From contig JAJZZX010000001.1 of NCBI GenBank assembly GCA_021797355.1, positions 1 to 64,000 on the forward strand: 64,000 nucleotides of DNA, written 5' to 3'. The position numbers and the translations under genes were made by a program. The stretch is from Thermoplasmata archaeon. Its GTDB lineage: Archaea > Thermoplasmatota > Thermoplasmata > Thermoplasmatales > Thermoplasmataceae. The notes beneath the pieces were generated by a model that saw only the letters and a program-made list of their open reading frames with translations, ran no database searches and had not been told where the DNA came from. How positions within the stretch are numbered: the first letter of the stretch is position 1; each line of letters starts with the position of its first letter. Below are positions 54,220 to 61,350 of the stretch, piece after piece.

Positions 54220-54869
54220 CCCCTCAGCTCCTCCACCGGCTCGTGGGTGAATTTCTCCAGTACAACTATTGATGATATGACAACAAGGGCAAGCACATCA
54301 AGGAACACGCTGGCCTCAATTATGATGGGTATGGGAAGAAGAAACATTGCAAAGAGAACCAGGGAATTCTCCTCTTCAACGTAGCCTATTATCTGTGTGA
54401 ATGTTGTCCTGCGCGAGGCTATGAGAAAGAGCCCCTGGAAGAAGAGTGTGAGTGGGAAAACAAGCACAGCGGAATTCCCAGAATTTCCGAGGAACGAATG
54501 CAGGACTATTCCGGAGAATGCTATGGAGTATATTATGAACACAGATATTACGATGAATATGAGGTCAAGCAGGAACAGGTATGAGAGGCTCACCTTCCTC
54601 TCATATAGGTAAACCTTCTCCTTCGGTATTCTTTTCTGGAGGAAGTAATTGACCAGAAAAGCCCTGAGGACTATTATGAGCGCACCCAGGATGAAGAAAT
54701 CATAGGATCTCTCCTGCCAGCCTATTATGAACGCAACAACTGCTATGAGCACTGACTGGACGGACTGCCCCCTTATCATTGAAACGATGAATTCCTGGCC
54801 TTGGATGTAAAATGCTGAAATCGCAATCAGGCTGGAGATAAGGTAAACCACAGTGTCGACGCTGTTCAT
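54216..54869 (-). CDS. HyfE/NuoK-like membrane subunit
   Basis: 217 residues with six or seven hydrophobic helices. The N-terminal half (IGWQERSYDFFILGALIIVLRAFLVNYFLQ) and VEEENSLVLFAMFLLPIPIIIEASVFLDVLALVV match HyfE, the fused NuoK-type subunit with an intramembrane Glu. Overlaps its neighbours on both sides by 4 bases, showing strict co-translation. Confidence 0.8.
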   Translation of the reverse strand: MNSVDTVVYLISSLIAISAFYIQGQEFIVSMIRGQSVQSVLIAVVAFIIGWQERSYDFFILGALIIVLRAFLVNYFLQKRIPKEKVYLYERKVSLSYLFLLDLIFIVISVFIIYSIAFSGIVLHSFLGNSGNSAVLVFPLTLFFQGLFLIASRRTTFTQIIGYVEEENSLVLFAMFLLPIPIIIEASVFLDVLALVVISSIVVLEKFTHEPVEELRG

Positions 54870-55810
54870 GGTATCACCTCAGCAAAGATGAGGAAAAGTA
54901 TGGAAAAGGTGAATGCAGTGGCAAGATAGTCCAAGACCCTGAAGAGCCTCAGCTTTGCCAGCGTTGTTTCCACCACAAGGACAATCAGTATGAGGAGAAC
55001 CCATTTTGCAATCATGACCGGAATGTCAAGCAGGAAGTACGGTGATGAGGAGAACAGTCCCCATGGCAGAAGGAAAACATTCAGGAGGACGGAACCCAGC
55101 AGGTATTGCTTGATGTAAGATGACCACCTGTTTATGGCCAGGAGCTTGCCACTGTATTCGTAATTCAGCCCCTCATCTATCATTCCAAGCTCCTGCACAC
55201 CCGGGCTTTCCAGTGGTATCTTCCCAGTTTCGTAGAAGAAGAGCATGAAGAATGCCAGTGTTGAGAATATATGTGCAAGGGACAGATTCTCAAGGGAATG
55301 GGATACAAGGAACGCATTTGTTGTATACGGGTTATTTGTTGCAGTCAGGAGTGACACGGCAATGAAAACCGTTATGAGAGTGCCTTCCGAGAGGAAATTG
55401 AATGACATGGATCTGGAGACGCCAAGGGCCACATAATTGCTCCCGGAGTTCATGGCTGCAGCGGTCTTGAGGAACGCTGCAAGTGAGAAAAGTATGGCAC
55501 CGCTGAGAAAATCACCGGAGGCAGTGAAATATATGGGTACGGGAACAAGTACGGGTATTATGAGTGCAATCAGAGAATAAATGCCGAAGATGACATAGGG
55601 AATATATTTGAAGAATACGCCTGAACCCGCAGGAATTATTGTAACTTTCCGGAAAAGTTTCCAGAGATCATAGTATGGCTGGAATATACTGGGACCCTGT
55701 CTTGATTCAACCATGCCCTTGAGCTTAGCAAGTATCCCCGCGTATAACGGTGCACTGAGAACAACAAAGAAGTACTGCGTTAAGGTCTCTGCCAGTGTGA
55801 TCATGTCCAT
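54866..55810 (-). CDS. NuoH/HyfC-like membrane anchor subunit
   Basis: 314 residues, about eight membrane helices. KLKGMVESRQGPSIFQPYYDLWKLFRK is the NuoH/HyfC signature for the loop that holds quinone in complex I, and ETGKIPLESPGVQELGMIDEGLNYEYSG the acidic loop. It anchors the soluble arm to the antiporters. First gene of the six-gene operon; on the minus strand an AT-rich TATA-like stretch lies about 100 bases upstream (55905-55922). Confidence 0.9.
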   Translation of the reverse strand: MDMITLAETLTQYFFVVLSAPLYAGILAKLKGMVESRQGPSIFQPYYDLWKLFRKVTIIPAGSGVFFKYIPYVIFGIYSLIALIIPVLVPVPIYFTASGDFLSGAILFSLAAFLKTAAAMNSGSNYVALGVSRSMSFNFLSEGTLITVFIAVSLLTATNNPYTTNAFLVSHSLENLSLAHIFSTLAFFMLFFYETGKIPLESPGVQELGMIDEGLNYEYSGKLLAINRWSSYIKQYLLGSVLLNVFLLPWGLFSSSPYFLLDIPVMIAKWVLLILIVLVVETTLAKLRLFRVLDYLATAFTFSILFLIFAEVIP

Positions 55811-56193
55811 GTTTAACCACCAGTTTCAAGCAGGCGTCATCAGCCAGCCTCAGCCGGCGGTTTAAACTAGTGGAAACGCCATTCCACGGACATCAGGATA
55901 TTTTGATGATTTATTTAAATTCATCTTCAAGCGCATAAAAAGGTACCACTCAGTCTGCCCGTCGCTCATCACATATCAGACAAGGCTGAATTCATCACAG
56001 TGGCGGACTATTATCATGGAAGACTATTTCTTAATTTCCATCTGGTAATTCTTACAAAGGTGCATTGCCCTGCGGATGGCTATGATCATAATGCCAGTGC
56101 CAGAAGGTATTTATCAGGTAAAAATTGAGGCCGCATCTAACACGGCAGTTGCGTTAAATTTTTATCCGTACAGTGATGTACTGATTCCACCAG
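55811..56193. other. Divergent promoter region between the Ehr operon and tRNA-Pro
   Basis: No gene seen. A TATA-like TTATTTAAATTC at about 55911-55922 could serve the Ehr operon on the minus strand, and AAATTTTTAT at 56156-56165 lies about 30 bases before the tRNA. A 91-codon frame at 56076-56351 runs straight through the tRNA and is not believable. Confidence 0.55.
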
Positions 56194-56266
56194 GGGGCTG
56201 TGGGGTAGCTTGGTATCCTACGGGCTTTGGGAGCCTGAGACTCCGGTCCAAATCCGGGCAGCCCCA
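56194..56266 (+). tRNA. tRNA-Pro (anticodon TGG)
   Basis: Acceptor stem GGGGCTG pairs with CAGCCCC, with discriminator A at 56266. The anticodon stem is CGGGC/GCCTG around the loop TTTGGGA, anticodon TGG. The T stem is TCCGG/CCGGG. No intron. CCA is not encoded. A TATA-like AAATTTTTAT stands about 30 bases upstream. Its 3' half from 56218 on is also the end of the integrase gene, marking an attachment site. Confidence 0.9.
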
Positions 56267-57198
56267 TGTGATCGAGGTCCGGATTCATCCATTTGCACGG
56301 ATTCGGTCATTTTCTGACTTCCCTGAAATATCTCCCCAATGCGGGATCTGACCACCTCCGCAACTTCCTGCTGTGACACATGTGTGTATCTCTGTGTTGT
56401 CCTCAGCGACCGGTGGCCGAGATGGATTTGGACCATGCGTATGTCCATTGGTTTTGCTCCCCGGTAGCCCTTCAGCAGGGCCGTGGCACACCAGTGCCTC
56501 GCCGCATGCCAGTGGAACTTCTTTATCCCGGTGAAAGCCCCGATCCTTTTGGCCAGATTCCGTACATAGTCATAGGTCATCCTTCCCCTTGGCGTTGTGA
56601 AAAGTGCGGTTGGATCTGAATTGGGCCTGTAGTCCTCTATGTATTTCCTCACATCTGCAAGTATCTCGTCGGGCAGGCCTATGATCCTTTCTGCTTCTCC
56701 CTTCTCCGATCTTATTCTTATTCCATGATCCATGACATCGTTCACGTTGATCTGCACTATCTCACCAACCCTGGCACCTCCAAAGAATGCAATGTATGCG
56801 ATGATGGAGTTCCTCAGGTTGACCTCCCTCCTCCTGCTGAGTTTCGATGCGGCGTTGAGGAGGGCCATTGCCTCCTCATCCGAAGGTATCCATGGATCAG
56901 GAACTGGCGGCTCCCTTATCTTGGGCATCTCAATGTTTATGTTAAGGAACCTGAACCATGCCGCCAGATCCTTCCTCTGGTTGTTTATTGTGTGCGGTTT
57001 CACGCCCCTCTCTATCTCGGAGGCAAAGAAGTTCAGGAGTTTCTCCTGGTCAGGATTGAACACGTCCATTATCCTGGAGAAGCTCCTGATCCTCCTGACT
57101 GCCCTCTTTACCGTCGAAGGCCTGTACCTTCCAAGGGTGAGGGCCCATATCCTGAACTCCTGAATCCTTGAATCCAGGGAATCCCTTCCAGGGTTCAT
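56218..57198 (-). CDS. Tyrosine recombinase (integrase)
   Basis: 326 residues. An N-terminal SAM-like core-binding domain (TLGRYRPSTVKRAVRRIRSF) is followed by the catalytic domain with Arg in GGARVGEIVQ, His-x-x-Arg in HWHAARHW, His in HLGHRSL and nucleophile Tyr in TTQRYTHVS. The last 15 or so codons, AARIWTGVSGSQSP, are read from the antisense of the tRNA-Pro gene, so the stop lies in the attachment site. The gene is intact. It is the last of eight genes with 4-base overlaps. Confidence 0.92.
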   Translation of the reverse strand: MNPGRDSLDSRIQEFRIWALTLGRYRPSTVKRAVRRIRSFSRIMDVFNPDQEKLLNFFASEIERGVKPHTINNQRKDLAAWFRFLNINIEMPKIREPPVPDPWIPSDEEAMALLNAASKLSRRREVNLRNSIIAYIAFFGGARVGEIVQINVNDVMDHGIRIRSEKGEAERIIGLPDEILADVRKYIEDYRPNSDPTALFTTPRGRMTYDYVRNLAKRIGAFTGIKKFHWHAARHWCATALLKGYRGAKPMDIRMVQIHLGHRSLRTTQRYTHVSQQEVAEVVRSRIGEIFQGSQKMTESVQMDESGPRSHGAARIWTGVSGSQSP

Positions 57199-57596
57199 TT
57201 GACATCCCTCACGAATGAACGATCCTTTGATTCGTAGCGGTAGCCTGCAATCCTCATGTTCTCCGACAGCCTTTTGAAGTCCTCTGATTCCAGCCTCGAG
57301 GTTATCAGGAATTTATCCTCCGAAACCTTGAGTTTGTATTTTGCGGCCAGGGACTTCAGCAGTGTCATTTTCTTCTCGTCGCTCATTCCTGGCTCATGTT
57401 TCTCGGAGTTTTCCTTGAGCCAGTACACATACGGCGACACGGTCCTGTCAAACATGAGTTCAAGCTTCTGCGGATTTACCGATCCATCCTGGATCTTCAG
57501 GTAGTCCCATATCTCCCTGTATATCGAGCTTAGGTAGTCGTAGTACCTCTTCCTGTCACCGTCAATACCGCTTATTCCAGCCTCTGTTGCAATCAT
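57195..57596 (-). CDS. Element protein, unknown
   Basis: 133 residues, mostly helical, charged, with no Cys or membrane part (IYREIWDYLKIQDGSVNPQKL, SDEKKMTLLKSLAAKYKLKV). No recognised family. It overlaps the integrase start and the zinc-ribbon gene end by 4 bases each. Being the gene just before the integrase, it may act as an accessory excision or DNA-binding factor, which is inference from place only. Confidence 0.6.
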   Translation of the reverse strand: MIATEAGISGIDGDRKRYYDYLSSIYREIWDYLKIQDGSVNPQKLELMFDRTVSPYVYWLKENSEKHEPGMSDEKKMTLLKSLAAKYKLKVSEDKFLITSRLESEDFKRLSENMRIAGYRYESKDRSFVRDVK

Positions 57597-57802
57597 TCAA
57601 TCTCCTCCACTTCCACCTTATTATTGCATGCATAGCACCTCAGAGTGCCGGCGGATCTTGTCCTCCTCTCCCAGGCGTTTCCGCACCTGGGGCATACGAC
57701 AAAGACGCCGGTAGCCCTGGGCCTCATCCTTCTCCTGACGTTTGAGAACTCCATCCTTGCACCCCTTGGCAGCACGAGGTTCCCGTCAGAATCAAATATC
57801 AT
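57593..57802 (-). CDS. Small zinc-ribbon protein of the element
   Basis: 69 residues. VCPRCGNAWERR...LRCYACNNKVEV forms a C-x2-C...C-x2-C ribbon after a basic arm (RRRMRPRATG), as in small transcription factors of archaeal viruses. Overlaps both neighbours by 4 bases. Confidence 0.65.
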   Translation of the reverse strand: MIFDSDGNLVLPRGARMEFSNVRRRMRPRATGVFVVCPRCGNAWERRTRSAGTLRCYACNNKVEVEEIE

Positions 57803-58128
57803 TCCTCAACAATCCTCCTTATCTCCCTCTCAACGGCATTACTTGTGATCCTCCGGAGATCATCGCTCACCCTTTCCTCAAGATCCACGCGGTGCATTCC
57901 GTCCGAATGCCACCTGATCCACATGTCCCTGGTTTCGGACGGGCTCAGGGGCTCGTAGCTGTCCGGAACGTATCCGATCTTACCGGCATGCTTCCCCTTG
58001 AGGTGGGCTATGCGTGTTGCCCTTGCCACCCTCCTTGAGCAGAATATGCATTCCCATCTTGTGTGCCCCTTCTCCCTGACCGGCCTGAAATAATCCCTAG
58101 CGTCTATGTCACAAGATCCTGCCTTCAT
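57799..58128 (-). CDS. C2H2-type zinc-finger protein A
   Basis: 109 residues from ATG 58128. The finger is WECIFCSRRVARATRIAHLKGKH, C-x2-C-x11-H-x4-H. The tail is helical (TRDMWIRWHSDGMHRVDLEERV). The frame extends to 58170, but ATG 58128 gives the same 4-base ATGA overlap seen at every other join of this operon. It shares its plan with the next gene, so the two are probably an old duplication. Confidence 0.65.
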   Translation of the reverse strand: MKAGSCDIDARDYFRPVREKGHTRWECIFCSRRVARATRIAHLKGKHAGKIGYVPDSYEPLSPSETRDMWIRWHSDGMHRVDLEERVSDDLRRITSNAVEREIRRIVEE

Positions 58129-58400
58129 CTCCTCACCTCCGTCCTGTTCCATCCGGATGAGTTGTACCATTCCACAACCTGAAGCCTCATCCTCCTTAGT
58201 TCCGCCCTGCTGTACCTTGTCACCCTGGGTTCTGTTTCAGGCTTCTCAAGGCCGAAAACATCAGGATGCGCCATGGTGAGGTGTGTTGCCCTCCCCCTCT
58301 GGCTCCTTATGATCTTCCTGCAGATTATGCAGACATAGCGGTTCTGATCATCGAGGGTGTAGAAGTCGAGCTTGTTGCACTGGGTTCCCTGGACAATCAT
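58125..58400 (-). CDS. C2H2-type zinc-finger protein B
   Basis: 91 residues. The finger is YVCIICRKIIRSQRGRATHL then TMAH, C-x2-C-x12-H-x4-H, followed by a basic helical tail (RYSRAELRRMRLQVVEWYN). Paralogue-like to protein A, with both carrying one finger and a similar tail with a Trp. DNA binding is likely. Confidence 0.65.
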   Translation of the reverse strand: MIVQGTQCNKLDFYTLDDQNRYVCIICRKIIRSQRGRATHLTMAHPDVFGLEKPETEPRVTRYSRAELRRMRLQVVEWYNSSGWNRTEVRR

Positions 58401-58786
58401 GGGGACGCCTCCAGAATACGAAGCTTTGCTATCCTGTTCTCAACCTTCCACCAGGCAGTCTCGTAGCTGGAATGGGTGCACTTCTGGTATGCCCACCACT
58501 TCCTTCCTGTGGAATCGGAAATACCGCCGGAATGGGGATATCCGTACCATGTGCCCACAGCCTCGACATGGCCATAGGATCCGCCGATGCACTCGAATGA
58601 CTTTCCCGATGTTCTCCCGATGAGATCTTCAATCTCACCGCCCATGTCAGCAGTGAGTATGATCTCATCCTGGAGCCGGTCCTGCTTCTTCTCCTCCCTC
58701 TTAATATGGGAAAGGCATACCGGCCCTATTCCCCTGTCAACGGATTCAGGATCCGTGAGTTCCCTTCCGCAGTTTATGCACCTCAC
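58397..58786 (-). CDS. DUF6011-like phage-type protein
   Basis: 129 residues from a GTG start. MRCINCGRELTDPESVDRGIG followed by PVC is a zinc-binding motif seen in DUF6011 proteins of phages and mobile elements. The second part is rich in Gly, Trp and Tyr (GTWYGYPHSGGISDSTGRKWW) and may be a separate beta domain. Function unknown. GTGA overlap with the gene upstream. Confidence 0.6.
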   Translation of the reverse strand: MRCINCGRELTDPESVDRGIGPVCLSHIKREEKKQDRLQDEIILTADMGGEIEDLIGRTSGKSFECIGGSYGHVEAVGTWYGYPHSGGISDSTGRKWWAYQKCTHSSYETAWWKVENRIAKLRILEASP

Positions 58787-59076
58787 TGCTCTCCCTCCGG
58801 AAGGTCGTCCCAGCAGTTGTAGCAGATGTGCATATTGTTTGGCTTTCCATCATAGGACTTGCCACAGGCTATCCAGTGATCAGTGTCGAAGGGGTTATCG
58901 CATATGCCGCAGTGGTTCAGCACCTCACCGCACATGGGACATTTCAGTTCAATGTGTTCAGGCAGGTTGAAATCTGACCTTGTGAAATCCGGTATGTCAT
59001 CCAGGGGATCATCAGGCTCATACCAGGATGAGGAATGAGTTACAGTGTGGTTATGGCCACTCCATATTGCACTCAT
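58783..59076 (-). CDS. Multi-Cys zinc protein of the element
   Basis: 97 residues. KCPMCGEVLNHCGICDNPF and HICYNCWDDLPEGEQ give three C-x2-C pairs plus His residues (DTDHWIACGKSYDG), enough for two zinc sites. The N terminus is His/Ser-rich. It overlaps the AbrB-like gene stop by 4 bases. Confidence 0.6.
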   Translation of the reverse strand: MSAIWSGHNHTVTHSSSWYEPDDPLDDIPDFTRSDFNLPEHIELKCPMCGEVLNHCGICDNPFDTDHWIACGKSYDGKPNNMHICYNCWDDLPEGEQ

Positions 59077-59249
59077 CTGATCACCCCGTCAGCCCTGAGC
59101 AGCAGTTCGTTTCCCTGAACATAGATCACAATTTTCTGCTTGTCTGCCCACCCAATCTCCTCAGTAACGCTCTTTGGCACCCGTATAATGAGACCGGGAG
59201 ATTTCCTGTCCATGTGGACCCTCGTTGTGGCTATCATTTGATCCTCCAT
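59073..59249 (-). CDS. AbrB/SpoVT-like DNA-binding protein
   Basis: 58 residues from ATG 59249 (ATG 59237 would also work). ATTRVHMDRKSPGLIIRVPK, SVTEEIGWADKQKIVIYVQG and NELLLRAD give the swapped-hairpin beta fold of AbrB-like proteins. First gene of the eight-gene minus-strand operon, and likely its regulator. Its promoter lies among TTTCGTATGAAA repeats. Confidence 0.6.
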   Translation of the reverse strand: MEDQMIATTRVHMDRKSPGLIIRVPKSVTEEIGWADKQKIVIYVQGNELLLRADGVIR

Positions 59250-59258
59250 TTCATCACC

Positions 59259-59315
59259 TTTCGTATGAAACTGTATGAAATCAAACGTATATTAATCTTA
59301 TGATTTCGTATGAAA
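59259..59315. promoter_or_regulatory. Repeated operator TTTCGTATGAAA between two AbrB-like genes
   Basis: The 12-mer TTTCGTATGAAA occurs at 59259-59270 and again at 59304-59315, with a partial copy (GTATGAAATC) at 59273-59282. The unit is close to an inverted repeat (TTTC-GTAT-GAAA). It fills the gap between divergent AbrB-like genes and frames AT-rich promoter DNA. Confidence 0.5.
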
Positions 59316-59353
59316 TTGCCATTTATTATTAACATTCTGTATATTTCACATGA

Positions 59354-59512
59354 ATGGAAAAAAGGGGAACCGGGAGTTTTCACATCGGAACTAGAGGGGA
59401 GGGGATCATCTACGTGTCCAAGCGTCTCCTCAGCGATTTTCCGCTTGCCAGCGGCGATCAGGTCAGGATTACTGTAAAAGAGGATGGAACCATAATTGTG
59501 GAAAAGCTCTGA
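59354..59512 (+). CDS. Second AbrB-like small protein
   Basis: 52 residues: MEKRGTGSFHIGTRGEGIIY, then VSKRLLSDFPLASGDQV and a strand RITVKEDGTIIVEKL. This is the AbrB/MazE swapped-hairpin pattern (basic strand, short helix with SGD, two strands). It is divergent from the other AbrB-like gene across the shared operators, a two-way switch layout. Confidence 0.55.
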   Translation: MEKRGTGSFHIGTRGEGIIYVSKRLLSDFPLASGDQVRITVKEDGTIIVEKL

Positions 59513-59514
59513 AT

Positions 59515-59799
59515 TCACTCCTCCACCTCCACAACCGTGAAGGGAAACTCCCCGTATCTCCTGGTATATTTTTCAAGTAACCGGCTCTGTATCCTTGCCG
59601 AATCCCTGATCAGGGATTCAAGGTAGATGTTGTCCTGGTTCTCCCTTCTGATCTGAAGGAGATAATTCAGTGTGTCATGTATGTCCAGGATCATCTCCAT
59701 GGTCCTGATCTTTCTCTCATACTCCCTTGTCAAAAGTCTTTTTAGCCTGCCCAATATTATTGGATGGTCTCGCAAACCATTCATTTTTTCCGTATTCAT
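59515..59799 (-). CDS. Helical protein paired with an RHH gene
   Basis: 94 residues, long helices with coiled-coil character (LLTREYERKIRTMEMILDIH, RENQDNIYLESLIRD), ending in a short strand. No motif known. Its ATG overlaps the stop of the RHH gene by 4 bases, giving a toxin-antitoxin-like pair of small genes, though no toxic fold is recognisable. Confidence 0.5.
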   Translation of the reverse strand: MNTEKMNGLRDHPIILGRLKRLLTREYERKIRTMEMILDIHDTLNYLLQIRRENQDNIYLESLIRDSARIQSRLLEKYTRRYGEFPFTVVEVEE

Positions 59800-59945
59800 T
59801 TAGACACCTCATTTTTCAGAAAATCTCTTGTGGCCTGCCTTATCAGCTCTGGGACGCTGCTAAATCCCCCTCTGTCTGCAGCTTCCTTGGCTTCCTGATA
59901 CAATTTTGCAGGTATCCTTATGTTAACTGATACTGACCTATCCAT
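59796..59945 (-). CDS. Ribbon-helix-helix (CopG-like) regulator
   Basis: 49 residues. SVSVNIRIPAKLYQEAKEAA then SSVPELIRQATRDFLKNEV is the RHH strand-helix-helix pattern. ATG at 59945, or 59951 with two extra residues. It is divergent from another RHH gene, with an inverted repeat between them. Likely represses itself and the coupled helical-protein gene. Confidence 0.65.
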   Translation of the reverse strand: MDRSVSVNIRIPAKLYQEAKEAADRGGFSSVPELIRQATRDFLKNEVSK

Positions 59946-59958
59946 CTGCATCTAGCCT

Positions 59959-59985
59959 AACTTGGTATGTTTATGCAACCAAGTT
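59959..59985. promoter_or_regulatory. Inverted repeat between divergent RHH genes
   Basis: AACTTGGT (59959-59966) and ACCAAGTT (59978-59985) are perfect arms around an 11-base spacer. A second small palindrome, TAACGTTA, is at 60023-60030, directly before the plus-strand RHH gene. Probable RHH operators. Confidence 0.5.
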
Positions 59986-60037
59986 ATAACATATAGGTTT
60001 ACCTAATTAATAAATCTTGTTGTAACGTTATGGTTTC

Positions 60038-60217
60038 ATGCCTAAGCAACCATATGTGAAAACTGTACCTGTGAATCTGAGGCTTCCAGAGGGACTTTAC
60101 GACGAGATCATGAAGATCATGGAGAAAGATAAAAAATGGAACTCACCTCAACAGTTCATACAGGATGCACTGAATGAAAAGATAGATCGATGGATAAGGG
60201 ATCATTCGGTGGGGTGA
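60038..60217 (+). CDS. RHH-like small regulator upstream of tcmP
   Basis: 59 residues. VKTVPVNLRLPEGLYDEIMK is an RHH-type strand and helix, and SPQQFIQDALNEKIDRW the second helix. It ends with TGA at 60215-60217. The TcmP frame overlaps its end: ATG 60190 lies inside it and GTG 60214 makes a GTGA join. The two are thus co-translated, as with antitoxin-like or regulator genes. Confidence 0.6.
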   Translation: MPKQPYVKTVPVNLRLPEGLYDEIMKIMEKDKKWNSPQQFIQDALNEKIDRWIRDHSVG

Positions 60218-61350
60218 TTAATGCGAATGATGATACCGTTTGGGAAATATCGCCGCATACAGCAGCAAAGCATAGTATTTTGAAAAAATATATTCAGGCA
60301 TGGGCCCCAATTCTTGCACAGGGTTCTTATCATCGGAGATTGGTATACATAGATGGTTTCGCTGGACCGGGAGAATACAAAAACGGAGAAGATGGCTCTC
60401 CTATTATTGTATTAAAGGCCATTAAGGAGCACCAGCTCAGAGGTAATTTCAGAAATACTGAATTTGTTAATATCTTCATAGAGAAGAGGGATGACAGGGC
60501 GAAAAACCTTGAAAGAGTGATAAAGGAAAGGGTCGGCACTCTACCCAGTTGGATTAAGTACGAAATCAAGCATTCAGAGTTCAATACAGAAATGAAACAG
60601 ATTTTGAATGAACTTGAATCTGAGGGGAAAAATTTGGCACCCTGTCTGTGTTTTGTTGATCCCTTCGGCTGGAACGATATCGATTATGAAATACTTTCAA
60701 ATATTATGAAGTATGAGAAGGCAGAACTTTTAATTACATTTATGGCAGGTTACTTGGAACGTTTCGTTTGGGACCCTATCCACATTTCATCAATCAAGCG
60801 ACTTTATTCTGACGAGCAGATACAAAAAATCAGAGAAAGCAGTAATGAAGAAAACCTTGTTACAAAATATTTCTTAGAAAATCTTACTGAAAACATCAGA
60901 AAATTAGGAATAAAGGACCGGCTTTTTAACATCTCGTTTGCGACTTATAATAATCACAATAGGCTAGAATATTATCTTATTTATCTTACCAAAAGCTGCA
61001 AGGGCCTGGAGGTCATGAAATCGGCCATGTTTTTCTCAGCGAAAGACGGTTCTTATAAGTTCAGTGACTTCGACTTCGATCCAGCTCAGAAGACACTTAT
61101 TGATTATGGGCAGGAATCAGACTGGGTAATAGGGGCTTCAGAAGAAATTTACCAGTTACTCTTAACTCGATTTGGGAAAGGAAGAAGTATACCAATCCCT
61201 ACCGTGAAAAGCATAGTAAAATGCGAATCCAAGTGGATGTTTAAAAATGATATCCTTGCGGAAATGGAGGATTCAAAGAGAATAAACGTATTCGTTGATA
61301 AAAGAAGAAAAAGGACTTTCCCAGACAGAGGTTACATCACGCTAAATTGA
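60190..61350 (+). CDS. tcmP: Three-Cys-motif partner protein TcmP
   Basis: 386 residues from ATG 60190; GTG 60214 is an alternative. WEISPHTAAKHSILKKYIQAW, VYIDGFAGPGEYKNGEDGSP, a CFVDPFGWNDIDYE segment and LLITFMAGYLERF define TcmP. The DGFAGPG and DPFG blocks look like motifs I and IV of a class I SAM methyltransferase, so RNA or DNA modification is possible. TcmP genes usually lie next to a three-Cys radical SAM-like partner; here the neighbour facing it tail to tail is a radical SAM gene. Confidence 0.85.
   Translation: MDKGSFGGVINANDDTVWEISPHTAAKHSILKKYIQAWAPILAQGSYHRRLVYIDGFAGPGEYKNGEDGSPIIVLKAIKEHQLRGNFRNTEFVNIFIEKRDDRAKNLERVIKERVGTLPSWIKYEIKHSEFNTEMKQILNELESEGKNLAPCLCFVDPFGWNDIDYEILSNIMKYEKAELLITFMAGYLERFVWDPIHISSIKRLYSDEQIQKIRESSNEENLVTKYFLENLTENIRKLGIKDRLFNISFATYNNHNRLEYYLIYLTKSCKGLEVMKSAMFFSAKDGSYKFSDFDFDPAQKTLIDYGQESDWVIGASEEIYQLLLTRFGKGRSIPIPTVKSIVKCESKWMFKNDILAEMEDSKRINVFVDKRRKRTFPDRGYITLN

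Noticed and set aside
56076-56351. 91-codon plus-strand frame over the tRNA
   Set aside because: It runs through the whole tRNA-Pro gene and the integrase end, has no family likeness, and its start lies in promoter DNA.
56218-57198. SSV-type integrase split by integration
   Set aside because: All catalytic residues lie in one continuous gene, so the element did not partition its integrase.
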